64,000 nucleotides of DNA from Actinomycetes bacterium (GTDB taxonomy: Bacteria > Actinomycetota > Actinomycetes > Mycobacteriales > Mycobacteriaceae): the NCBI GenBank assembly GCA_023461275.1, contig JAEYMI010000011.1:1-64000 (forward strand), given 5' to 3'. Both the position numbers and the translations under genes were made by a program. Within the stretch, counting starts at the first letter, position 1. Every line of letters begins with the position of its first letter. The notes below the pieces were generated by a model. The model made no database searches. It saw only the letters and a program-made list of their open reading frames with translations, and was not told the origin of the DNA. This document shows positions 52,158-59,948 of the stretch, in pieces.

Positions 52158-52190
52158 CGCAGTCGTATCGATGTCGCAGTCGTATCGATG
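52158..52190. repeat. 17-bp tandem direct repeat upstream of DUF2236 gene
   Basis: CGCAGTCGTATCGATG occurs at 52158-52173 and again at 52175-52190, one T between, period 17 bp. It lies about 20 nt upstream of the -10 box, near the -35 region. Either a recent slippage duplication or a regulator's paired site. Confidence 0.6.
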
Positions 52191-52266
52191 GCTCGTGGCG
52201 AAAGGCGCGCCCCGAGACGCCCTTCACCAGATCAATGAACACGCGATTCGATGAACAGACGGTCGA

Positions 52267-53373
52267 CTAGCGTTCCTCTGCGGCCAGCTGACCGCACGCC
52301 GCCGCGATCTCCTGTCCGCGCGTATCCCGGACCGTGCAGGACACACCGTGCGCCTGTACGCGCCGCACAAACTCCCGCTCCACCGGTTTGGGACTGGCGT
52401 CCCATTCTGATCCCGGCGTCGGATTGAGTGGAATCAGATTCACGTGCACGCGCGATCCCAACGCGGCGATCAGCTTGGCCCCCAACATATCTGCGCGCCA
52501 CGGCTGGTCGTTGACATCGCGGATCAGGGCGTACTCGATCGATACTCGACGGCCGGTGGTGTCGGCGTAGTACCGCGCGGCGTCGAGGACCTCGGCGACC
52601 GACCACCGGTTATTCACCGGCACGAGCGTGTCACGCAACTCGTCGTCGGGGGTGTGCAGCGATACCGCGAGCGTGACCGGCATCCCTTCGTCAGCGAGCC
52701 GTCGGATCGACGGGGCCAGCCCGACGGTCGATACCGTCACCGATCGTGCTGAGATTCCCAACCCATCAGGTACCGCGGCGGTGATCTGCCGGACCGCGGA
52801 GACCACCCGCTTGTAGTTGGCCAGCGGCTCCCCCATCCCCATGAACACCACGTTCGAGAGCCGACCGGGCTCCCCGAACTCGCCGTCACGCAGGGCGCGC
52901 GAGGCCGCACGCACCTGATCGACGATCTCCGCGGTCGAGAGGTTGCGGTCGAGACCGCCCTGGCCGGTCGCGCAGAACGGGCAGGCCATCCCGCACCCGG
53001 CCTGGCTGGAGATGCACAGCGTGTTGCGGTCGGGGTAGCGCATCAACACGCTCTCGAGCAGGGTGCCGTCGTGCAGACGCCAAAGCGTCTTGCGGGTATT
53101 GCCGTCGTCGCAGGAAATGTGGCGGACCGGGGTCAACAGCGACGGGAAGAGCGCCTCGCCGACCTTCTCGCGCGACGCCGACGGCAGGTCGGTCATCTCC
53201 TCGACGTCGCCGGTCAGCCGTCCGAAGTACTGTCGCGCAAGCTGATCCGCCCGGAACTTCGGCAAACCGATCTCGGCGAGCGCGGCGATCCGACCCTCGG
53301 CGTCGAGGTCGACGAAGTGCTTCGGCGGCAGCCCGCGTTTGGGCGCGTCGAACACGAGTGGCAATGAGGGCAT
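52267..53373 (-). CDS. rlmN: Radical SAM 23S rRNA/tRNA adenine-C2 methyltransferase
   Basis: Methylates A2503 of 23S rRNA and A37 of some tRNAs. 368 residues. The 4Fe-4S binding CxxxCxxC is in SSQAGCGMACPFCATGQGGL. Also VVFMGMGEPLANYKRVVSAV, STVGLAPSIRRLADEGMPVT, SLHTPDDELRDTLVPVNNRW and the C-terminal Cys in GVSCTVRDTRGQEIAAACGQ used in catalysis. ATG 53373 gives the mycobacterial-type N-terminus (MPSLPLVFDAPKRGLPPKHF); ATG 53394 is an alternative. Same neighbourhood as Rv2880c. Confidence 0.95.
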   Translation of the reverse strand: MPSLPLVFDAPKRGLPPKHFVDLDAEGRIAALAEIGLPKFRADQLARQYFGRLTGDVEEMTDLPSASREKVGEALFPSLLTPVRHISCDDGNTRKTLWRLHDGTLLESVLMRYPDRNTLCISSQAGCGMACPFCATGQGGLDRNLSTAEIVDQVRAASRALRDGEFGEPGRLSNVVFMGMGEPLANYKRVVSAVRQITAAVPDGLGISARSVTVSTVGLAPSIRRLADEGMPVTLAVSLHTPDDELRDTLVPVNNRWSVAEVLDAARYYADTTGRRVSIEYALIRDVNDQPWRADMLGAKLIAALGSRVHVNLIPLNPTPGSEWDASPKPVEREFVRRVQAHGVSCTVRDTRGQEIAAACGQLAAEER

Positions 53374-53403
53374 GTCGCCATTGTTGCATGTCATGATGGG
53401 TGC

Positions 53404-53808
53404 ATGACGACACCGGATCCGCAGTCCATCGGCGACAGCTCTTCGTCGGCACCATTGCCGACCCCGACACCGGAGACCTCGAAGCGTGACGCCGAACGCG
53501 CGTCGCTGATCGCCGAGCGCAATGAGTTGCGGACCAAGGTCAAAGAGGTTGAGCACACTCGGGCGAGCGCAACCTTCGTCAGCTTGGTGATCGGCGCGAT
53601 CATCCTGATCCTGCTACTGGTGTTCATTCTGCAGAACCTGACATCGCAGACCATCAAGTTGTTCGTCTGGGAGGTCAATCTGCCGCTCGGCGTGAGTCTG
53701 CTGATCGCCGCGATCGCCGGCGCCCTGATCGTCGCGCTGGCCGGTGGCGTGCGCATCTGGCAACAGGGACGCGCGTTGAAGAAGGCCAAGAAAATCGGCC
53801 CCAAGTAG
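53404..53808 (+). CDS. LapA-domain (DUF1049) membrane protein
   Basis: 134 residues. A Pro/Ser/Thr-rich N-terminus, then a charged coiled-coil-like helix (DAERASLIAERNELRTKVKE), then two TM helices: ATFVSLVIGAIILILLLVFI and PLGVSLLIAAIAGALIVALA. Between them QNLTSQTIKLFVWEVNL is the LapA-type signature. A basic C-terminal end (RALKKAKKIGPK) faces the cytoplasm. Function unknown. Divergent from rlmN, convergent with cdsA over a hairpin. Confidence 0.82.
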   Translation: MTTPDPQSIGDSSSSAPLPTPTPETSKRDAERASLIAERNELRTKVKEVEHTRASATFVSLVIGAIILILLLVFILQNLTSQTIKLFVWEVNLPLGVSLLIAAIAGALIVALAGGVRIWQQGRALKKAKKIGPK

Positions 53809-53824
53809 TCGGTTCGTCTCGAGC

Positions 53825-53839
53825 CGGGCGTTGCGCCCG
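53825..53839. terminator. Hairpin between the LapA gene and cdsA
   Basis: CGGGCG-TTG-CGCCCG, a perfect 6-bp stem with a 3-nt loop in the 51-bp gap between convergent stops. A modest terminator candidate for either gene. Confidence 0.4.
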
Positions 53840-53859
53840 ACCGATTCACCGACGACGAC

Positions 53860-54699
53860 TCACAGCAAGGCTGTCAGCACCGCCCAGACGATGAACGCCG
53901 ACGGCAACAGGGAATCGAGCCGGTCCATGATCCCGCCGTGCCCGGGTAGCAGGGTGCCCATGTCCTTGATGCCCAGATCCCGTTTGACCTGCGACTCCAC
54001 CAGGTCGCCGAGCGTTGCGCAGATGACCAGCACCGGACCCAGGATCGCCCCGACCCACCATTGCCCGTCGAGCAACCACACCACGCAGCCGATCGCGCCC
54101 GCGGTGCCGACGACCAGCGAGCCGACCATCCCCTCCCACGACTTCTTGGGACTGATGGCCGGTGCCATCGGATGTTTGCCGAACAGCACACCGGCCGCAT
54201 AACCGCCGACGTCGGAGCAGACCACCACCACCATCAGCGTCGCCACCCGCGCCGCACCGTGATCCTGCACGACCATCTGGGCGCCGAACGACGCGAGCAG
54301 CGGCAACCACGCGAGCACCAACACGCTCGCCGCGAGGTTGCGCAGATAATTCTCGGGTGCGTGATTGATCCCCTGCGCCAACAACATCCACACCATCAGC
54401 ACCAGGAGGGTGCCGACGAACGCGACCAGGACGCCGGTGGTGTGCCACGGCCAGCTCGACCAGATGATCGCCTGCCCGCCCACCAGCAGCGGCCACAACG
54501 CGACGTCGTATCCGCCGTCGCGCAGGCGCTTGGTGACCTCCCAGGTCGCGATCGCAAAGGCAACCGCCACGACGACATACCAGAGCTTCGGCAGGAAAAG
54601 CAGGATGAGAATGATCGCGATGCCCAGGGAGAACCCAACGGCGAGAGCCGCGGGCAGGTCCCGCCCGGCCCGCGACGGCTTCTTCTCGGCGGTGCTCAC
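53860..54699 (-). CDS. cdsA: Phosphatidate cytidylyltransferase (CDP-diglyceride synthase)
   Basis: Makes CDP-diacylglycerol from phosphatidic acid and CTP, the precursor of PI, PE and cardiolipin. 279 residues, about eight TM helices. The family signature is split as SPKKSWEGMVGSLV and GDLVESQVKRDLGIKDMGTL, then LPGHGGIMDRLDSLLPSAF. The GTG start overlaps the frr stop (GTGA), so translation is coupled to ribosome recycling factor, as in the widespread pyrH-frr-cdsA order. Confidence 0.95.
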   Translation of the reverse strand: MSTAEKKPSRAGRDLPAALAVGFSLGIAIILILLFLPKLWYVVVAVAFAIATWEVTKRLRDGGYDVALWPLLVGGQAIIWSSWPWHTTGVLVAFVGTLLVLMVWMLLAQGINHAPENYLRNLAASVLVLAWLPLLASFGAQMVVQDHGAARVATLMVVVVCSDVGGYAAGVLFGKHPMAPAISPKKSWEGMVGSLVVGTAGAIGCVVWLLDGQWWVGAILGPVLVICATLGDLVESQVKRDLGIKDMGTLLPGHGGIMDRLDSLLPSAFIVWAVLTALL

Positions 54700-55253
54700 A
54701 CCTCGAGCAATTCGTTCTCTTTGTGTTTCACCAGCTCGTCGATCTGCGTCACGTAGCCCGACGTCGTCTTGTCGAGCTCTTTCTCGGCCCGCACCACCTC
54801 GTCCTCGCCGGCCTCGCCATCCTTCTGGATGCGCTTGAGCTCGTCGACCGCCTTGCGACGGATGTTGCGGATGGCGACCTTGGCATCCTCGCCCTTGGCC
54901 TTCACCTGCTTGACCAGCTCTTTGCGACGATCCTCGGTCAGTTGCGGGATGGCGACCCGGATCAGCGAGCCGTCGTTGGTCGGGTTCACGCCGAGGTCGG
55001 AATTGCGGATCGCGGTCTCGATCGCACCCAGGATGGAGGCCTCATACGGCTTGATGACCACCAGCCGCGCTTCGGGCGTGGTGATCCCGGCCACCTGTGT
55101 CACCGGGGTCATCGCACCGTAGTAGTCGATGTTGATCCGGTTGAACATCGCGGGATTGGCACGGCCGGTACGGACCGAACCCATGTCATCCTTGGCGACG
55201 CTGACCGCCTTCTCCATCTTCTCTTCCGCATCGAAGAGGGCGTCGTCGATCAT
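54696..55253 (-). CDS. frr: Ribosome recycling factor
   Basis: Splits post-termination ribosomes together with EF-G. 185 residues, full length. Begins MIDDALFDAEEKMEKAVSVA, then VRTGRANPAMFNRINIDYYG, the family signature, and the three-helix bundle with IPQLTEDRRKELVKQVKAKG and VRNIRRKA-like AIRNIRRKAVDELKR. ATG 55253 is used; the longer open frame upstream lacks homology. 73 nt after pyrH, overlapping cdsA. Confidence 0.96.
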   Translation of the reverse strand: MIDDALFDAEEKMEKAVSVAKDDMGSVRTGRANPAMFNRINIDYYGAMTPVTQVAGITTPEARLVVIKPYEASILGAIETAIRNSDLGVNPTNDGSLIRVAIPQLTEDRRKELVKQVKAKGEDAKVAIRNIRRKAVDELKRIQKDGEAGEDEVVRAEKELDKTTSGYVTQIDELVKHKENELLEV

Positions 55254-55326
55254 CTGGTGCAGTCCTTCGTTACTCGTCGGGTGCCGGTGCTGCCCGGCCG
55301 CATCCACACTGGGCCGATCACGGTCA

Positions 55327-56064
55327 TCAGGTCGCCACCAGGGTGCCGATGCGCTCACCGGCCACCGCACGCGCGATGTTGCCACGCTCGAGCAGGTTGA
55401 ACACCAGCATCGGCATCTTGTTGTCCATACAGAGACTGAACGCGGTCGCATCGGCGACCTTGAGTTCCTTGTCGAGCACCTCGCGGTGGGTGACCTCACG
55501 GTAGAGCGTGGCGTCGGGGTTGGTGCGCGGATCGGCACTGTAAACCCCGTCGACGCCCTTGGCCATCAGCACCACTTCGGCTTTGATCTCCAGAGCACGC
55601 TGGGCCGCGGTGGTGTCGGTCGAGAAGTACGGCATACCCATGCCCGCACCGAAGATCACCACGCGTCCCTTCTCCAGATGCCGTTGGGCACGCAGCGGGA
55701 TGTAGGGCTCGGCCACCTGCCCCATGGAGATCGCCGTCTGCACGCGGGTGCTGACGCCACGCTTCTCCAAGAAGTCCTGCAGCGCCAGGCAATTCATCAC
55801 GGTGCCGAGCATGCCCATGTAGTCCGAGCGCGAGCGGTCGAGGCCACGCTGCTGCAGTTCGGCCCCGCGGAAGAAGTTTCCGCCGCCGATGACGACTGCG
55901 ACCTGAACGCCGGTCTCCACCACCTCGGCGATCTGGTCGGCAACGGTGGCCACCACATCGGGGTCCAGGCCGACCTGACCTCCGCCGAACATCTCCCCAC
56001 CGAGCTTCAACAGCACACGGTGATAACCATGTCGCTCGCCGCCGGTTTCCGGGTCCTCGCTCAT
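55327..56064 (-). CDS. pyrH: Uridylate kinase
   Basis: Phosphorylates UMP to UDP for nucleic acid and sugar-nucleotide synthesis; allosterically controlled hexamer. 245 residues. Amino-acid-kinase fold: RVLLKLGGEMFGGG, VVIGGGNFFRGAELQQRGLD, DYMGMLGTVMNCLALQDFLE, VIFGAGMGMPYFSTDTTAAQ and DGVYSADPRTNPDATLYREV. ATG 56064 has GAGGAC about 6 nt upstream; GTG 56076 is an alternative. It precedes frr-cdsA. Confidence 0.95.
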   Translation of the reverse strand: MSEDPETGGERHGYHRVLLKLGGEMFGGGQVGLDPDVVATVADQIAEVVETGVQVAVVIGGGNFFRGAELQQRGLDRSRSDYMGMLGTVMNCLALQDFLEKRGVSTRVQTAISMGQVAEPYIPLRAQRHLEKGRVVIFGAGMGMPYFSTDTTAAQRALEIKAEVVLMAKGVDGVYSADPRTNPDATLYREVTHREVLDKELKVADATAFSLCMDNKMPMLVFNLLERGNIARAVAGERIGTLVAT

Positions 56065-56140
56065 CCACGTCCTCACTCGTCGGTTCGCCTGACATCGTAC
56101 TTCGCCGCTCGGCAGGAGAGACGTTGGACGCGGGTCTGGC

Positions 56141-57199
56141 TCAGCGCGACGAGTCGGCGACCGTCAGCGCACTATCGACAACGGACGTCATCGACGGCCG
56201 ATCATCGAGTACGGGATACGTGCGACGCAGGTTGATTCCGTCGTCGTCGAGTGCGAACTGGGTGAGCGGTCCGCCGCAGTCCTCGATGCCGAGCCGACCG
56301 AGCATGGTGGCCACGATCTGCCTGGCCATGGGGCCGAGTTCGGCCAGATCGCGGTTACGGTGAATTCGGGTACCCAGGTTCACCTGGCCGATCGCATCGA
56401 TCCCGAGCCGGCGGTAGGTGTCGATCACGATCGCGATCTCCACGCCGTAACCCGAGGCGAACGGAATCGAGGTGAGCAGTTCCCGCGTCGCGGCGTACTC
56501 ACCGGCCAGCGGCTGGATCACCGCCGCCAACTCGGGCAACAATGCCGCCAGCAGCGGCCGCACCGACAGTTCGGTCACCCGGCCGCCCCCGGTCGGATCG
56601 ACTCCGCCCGGCCCCAGCAGCGGCCGACGGTAGTAGCCCTTGACCAGTTGCACATCCGGGTCGGTCAGTAACGGTCCGACCAGACGCGGAACGTAGTCCG
56701 GCGACGGATCAACCAGATCACTGTCGACGAAGACAACGATGTCCCCCACCGCCGTCGCCAGCGACCGCCACAGCACCTCCCCCTTGCCGTCGACGACAGG
56801 GATGTACGGCAGGACCGACTCTCGGGTCTGCACCCTGGCACCGGCAGCCTTCGCGCGGGCGATCGTGTCGTCGGTGGATCCCGAGTCGACAACCACGATC
56901 TCGTCCACCAGGGTGCCGACCAGCGGGGCGATGCTGGCGATCACGCCGGCGACGGTCTGTTCCTCGTTGAGCGCCGGTAGCACCACCGAGATCGACCGGC
57001 CGGCTTTGGCGGCCACCAGTTCGTCGACGGTCCACGACGGTCTATCCCACGTGTTGGACTCCAGCCAGGTTCCCGCACCTTGCATCTGCGAGATCGTCGT
57101 CGAGTCGTCGGTCGGAATCCGCTCGCCCGGCGCCCGGTTCTCCGCGTCGCCGCTCACCGGATGCGCTGCCCGCCTGCCGAGCGGCCGACGCTGGTTCAT
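56141..57199 (-). CDS. gpgS: Glucosyl-3-phosphoglycerate synthase
   Basis: GT81 enzyme joining glucose from NDP-glucose to 3-phosphoglycerate, first step to glucosylglycerate and methylglucose lipopolysaccharides. 352 residues. GT-A fold: SISVVLPALNEEQTVAGVIA, VVVDSGSTDDTIARAKAAGA and the metal motif VVFVDSDLVDPSPDYVPRLV; then GKGEVLWRSLA, TGGGRVTELSVRPLLAAL and PLAGEYAATRELL. The start overlaps the esterase stop (ATGA); a shorter start at the internal MQGAGTW is possible. In M. tuberculosis gpgS (Rv1208) is elsewhere, so the context here is distinctive. Confidence 0.92.
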   Translation of the reverse strand: MNQRRPLGRRAAHPVSGDAENRAPGERIPTDDSTTISQMQGAGTWLESNTWDRPSWTVDELVAAKAGRSISVVLPALNEEQTVAGVIASIAPLVGTLVDEIVVVDSGSTDDTIARAKAAGARVQTRESVLPYIPVVDGKGEVLWRSLATAVGDIVVFVDSDLVDPSPDYVPRLVGPLLTDPDVQLVKGYYRRPLLGPGGVDPTGGGRVTELSVRPLLAALLPELAAVIQPLAGEYAATRELLTSIPFASGYGVEIAIVIDTYRRLGIDAIGQVNLGTRIHRNRDLAELGPMARQIVATMLGRLGIEDCGGPLTQFALDDDGINLRRTYPVLDDRPSMTSVVDSALTVADSSR

Positions 57200-58200
57200 G
57201 ACGTCAGCGCGGACCGGAACTGTGGCCACGCCCGATGGAGTTCGTCCTGCCAGTAGGCCCATGAGTGCGTGCCGCCCTGATACAGGTGGAACGTCGCGGG
57301 GACTCCCCGCTCGGCCATCCGCCGCTGCAGGTTGCGAGTGCATTCCAAGGTCGCGGTCTCGATCACAGCGCCGACCGCGAGCTGGTCAAACAGCTTCGAC
57401 GGATTGCCATCGATACCAGGACCAGTGAGCGTGTCGTAGCGGCCGGGACCACCCGTGCCGTTCGAGACGTAGATCGACTTGCCGCGGAACTCGTCGACGT
57501 GCAGATACGGATCGTTTTCTGCCCATTGAGGATTCGAAGGCGGTCCCCACATGTTGGTGACGTTCCCACCACCGCGGCCCTCGACCACGAGCCGCACGAC
57601 GGCTTGCCCGGCGGGATCGCTGGTCTGCGCGCAGCCACTGAAAGAACCGAGCGCTCGGTAAAGGCGCGGTGCCCGTAAGGACAATTGGAACACCGAGGTG
57701 CCCGCCATCGAAATGCCGGCTATCGCATTACGACTGTTGGTATTTAAACGCTTATCAACGACAGTAGGAAGTTCGTCGGTGAGGAATGTGGCCCATTTCT
57801 GGCGGCCCAATTTAGGATCTAGATGAAGCCAGTCAGTAAAGTAACTTGCCGCCCCTCCCATGGGTACGACAACATTCACATTCTCGTTGGCAAAGAACGT
57901 CGCGATGTCGGTCTGATCGAACCAGCTACTGCCACCCTCACCGCCGGCCGCCCCGTTGAGCAGATACAGCGTGGGCGCGGGCGCCCCGCCTCGAGCCGCG
58001 AGAACCTTCACCGGCACCCTCGAACGCATCGCGGGTGACCACACCGACAGATCGATCAGTCGGGACGAAACTGCATGTTCAGCAACAACTTTGGCGCCGG
58101 ATGGCTCCGCCTTGGCCACCGCCGGAAGTAGCGCGGACACCACGGCCACACTGGCCAGGGCGATTGCCCCTTGCAGACGCCGCTTTCCGACACCACGCAT
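57196..58200 (-). CDS. Secreted mycolyltransferase/antigen 85-like esterase
   Basis: 334 residues. Signal peptide RRLQGAIALASVAVVSALLP ending AVAKA-EPSG. Esterase-D/antigen 85 fold: LYLLNGAAGGEGGSSWFDQT, nucleophile Ser in AIAGISMAGTSVFQLSLRAP, and His in GGTHSWAYWQDELHRAWPQF, as in corynebacterial and mycobacterial mycolyltransferases. It may transfer mycolate to trehalose or wall arabinan, or hydrolyse such esters. Codons around 57720-57850 are AT-richer than elsewhere and include TTA (57745-57747). Coupled to gpgS; divergent from the acyltransferase. Confidence 0.83.
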   Translation of the reverse strand: MRGVGKRRLQGAIALASVAVVSALLPAVAKAEPSGAKVVAEHAVSSRLIDLSVWSPAMRSRVPVKVLAARGGAPAPTLYLLNGAAGGEGGSSWFDQTDIATFFANENVNVVVPMGGAASYFTDWLHLDPKLGRQKWATFLTDELPTVVDKRLNTNSRNAIAGISMAGTSVFQLSLRAPRLYRALGSFSGCAQTSDPAGQAVVRLVVEGRGGGNVTNMWGPPSNPQWAENDPYLHVDEFRGKSIYVSNGTGGPGRYDTLTGPGIDGNPSKLFDQLAVGAVIETATLECTRNLQRRMAERGVPATFHLYQGGTHSWAYWQDELHRAWPQFRSALTS

Positions 58201-58312
58201 GGTCGTCGAAAGTGAATCGATTGAACAGAACCCCAACGTGAACGCCCCCTTGCCGCCGGACCGCGACCCAGATTGAAAACGTGCCCCGACCAAGGCAGTG
58301 TGCCGCACGTCA

Positions 58313-58373
58313 TGGCCAATGTCCACTTTGACGTTCACCACTTGGCCAATGTCCCATAGTTGGTCTATTGTCC
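58313..58373. repeat. Repeated operator-like motif TGGCCAATGTCC
   Basis: Exact copies at 58313-58324 and 58343-58354 (start-to-start 30 bp, about three helical turns); a related TGGTCTATTGTCC at 58361-58373. Likely binding sites of a shared regulator for both divergent operons. Confidence 0.5.
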
Positions 58374-58384
58374 AGGTTAAGCTT

Positions 58385-58412
58385 TTGACAGATAACGCCT
58401 TTCGACTGTAGT
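58385..58412 (+). promoter_or_regulatory. Promoter of acyltransferase-MFS operon
   Basis: TTGACA (58385-58390), a perfect -35, with TGTAGT (58407-58412) after 16 bp as -10. The start codon lies 115 nt downstream, giving a long leader. Confidence 0.45.
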
Positions 58413-58526
58413 ACGGTGTGCGTCAGAATTGACCGAAGGCGAGTAGCGATAACGTAGTCGCACACTCTGTGGGGGGCCGCATTCAATCCGGCCGTCGCCC
58501 GTTCCGTCAACGAAACGAGGTGTGAG

Positions 58527-59948
58527 ATGGTCAGCTTTGGACTCATTGAGGATTGGAATCCTCGACCCGGAAATGCGGTCACCTGGAATGCATCGCCCGA
58601 CGCGGTCGCGGCCGCGCGGCAGGCTCCCATTCATGAGGTTCCCCCTTCTCATCAGCAGGAAGAGTATCTACGCTCGGCTCGGCGCAACGCGTCGGCAGGG
58701 TACCGCCCGTCGCGACTGTGCTTGGTGTCCTTCGACTTTCAGGTTCCACTCAACCGCGACGCGATGTCGACGGCGGTGGCCGCGTTCCTCCGTCGTCACG
58801 ACACCTTCCGTTCGTGGTTCTCCGTGGAGGCCGACGGGACAATCGCTCGTCACATGATGGATGTCGACGACATCGACGTCACCTACCGCGATTTCGGCCA
58901 CCTGGACACCGCGGCCGACATCCGCGAGCACGCGCAGGCCCACACTCCCGGCCCATTTGAGTGGGACTGCTTCAGTTTCGGCGCCATCGAGTGGGACGGC
59001 GGATTCACCTTCTACGCCGGCGTCGACCACCTCAACACCGACGGCATGTCGCAGGCGATGACGATCGTCGACCTGATGACCCTCTACATGAACGCCACGT
59101 TCGGTCTGAACAACCCGCTCGCACCCGTCGGCAGCTACCTCGACTACTGCGAGCGGGAACGCTCGGTCTCACGCCAGCTGACCCGACAATCGCCGCACGT
59201 CGAGCGGTGGATCGAGCTGCTCTCCGAGCAGGGCGGTCGACTGCCGCGATTCCCGCTGCCGCTGGACAACGCGGCCGACACCCACAACCGCAGCGGGCTC
59301 AGGAGCGCCTCGGTCTTCGACGAGGACTCGATGCAGCGGTTCGAGGACGTCTGCCGCGCGAACGGCTCCAACATGACCGCCGGCCTGATGGCGGTGGCCG
59401 CGCTGGCCTACAGCGAACTCACCGGCGAGCGTCGCTACCTCGGCATGACCCCGAAGAGCACCCGCGAGTCGGGACCGGAGCTCAATTCGGTCGGCTGGTT
59501 CACCAGCCTCATCCCGATTCCGCTGGTCGTCGACCGTGACACGACGTTCTCGTCGGCCGCCGCGCAGGCCGCCGACAGCTACGCCGAGGGCAAGGATCTG
59601 ACCGACGTCTCGCTGCACCGCGTGCTGGAATTGGTGGAGCCCAACGATGGCATCGACATCGCACCCGGCTGGTCGGTACCGATGATCTCCTACGTCGACG
59701 TCCGTAAGCTCCCCGGCGTCGAGATGTTCGACGCCATCAACGGATCCCTCTATGGCAGCCGCGGAAGCAGCGAAGAGGTCTTCCTCTGGATCAACCGCTT
59801 CAACGACACGACGCAGATGACCTTCCTCTACCCGGACACCGAGATCGCGGCCGAATCGATCAAGCTCTACACCGACAAGTTGATCGAGATCATGACTGCG
59901 GTTGCCGACAAGGGAGAGTACGAGCCGGTCGTCGCCGCTCTCACATGA
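58527..59948 (+). CDS. Condensation-domain acyltransferase (PapA-like)
   Basis: 473 residues of the PapA/NRPS condensation superfamily. The catalytic HxxxDG appears in YAGVDHLNTDGMSQAMTIVD. VPPSHQQEEYLRSARRN and AAFLRRHDTFRSWFSVEADG are typical N-terminal parts; ISYVDVRKLPGVEMFDAING fills the DFGW-like region. Such enzymes esterify sugars or polyols (for example trehalose) with acyl-CoA or PKS products. RBS GAGG lies about 9 nt upstream of ATG 58527. Overlaps the MFS gene (ATGA), so product and exporter are coupled. Substrate unknown. Confidence 0.85.
   Translation: MVSFGLIEDWNPRPGNAVTWNASPDAVAAARQAPIHEVPPSHQQEEYLRSARRNASAGYRPSRLCLVSFDFQVPLNRDAMSTAVAAFLRRHDTFRSWFSVEADGTIARHMMDVDDIDVTYRDFGHLDTAADIREHAQAHTPGPFEWDCFSFGAIEWDGGFTFYAGVDHLNTDGMSQAMTIVDLMTLYMNATFGLNNPLAPVGSYLDYCERERSVSRQLTRQSPHVERWIELLSEQGGRLPRFPLPLDNAADTHNRSGLRSASVFDEDSMQRFEDVCRANGSNMTAGLMAVAALAYSELTGERRYLGMTPKSTRESGPELNSVGWFTSLIPIPLVVDRDTTFSSAAAQAADSYAEGKDLTDVSLHRVLELVEPNDGIDIAPGWSVPMISYVDVRKLPGVEMFDAINGSLYGSRGSSEEVFLWINRFNDTTQMTFLYPDTEIAAESIKLYTDKLIEIMTAVADKGEYEPVVAALT

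Larger units (their letters stand above)
58201..58526. promoter_or_regulatory. Divergent control region of the lipid locus
   Basis: 326 bp without a gene between the esterase and the acyltransferase, AT-richer than its surroundings. It holds a direct repeat of TGGCCAATGTCC at 58313 and 58343, a looser third copy at 58361, and a sigma-70-like promoter toward the acyltransferase. A leftward promoter for the esterase-gpgS pair must also lie here but is not clear. Confidence 0.6.
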
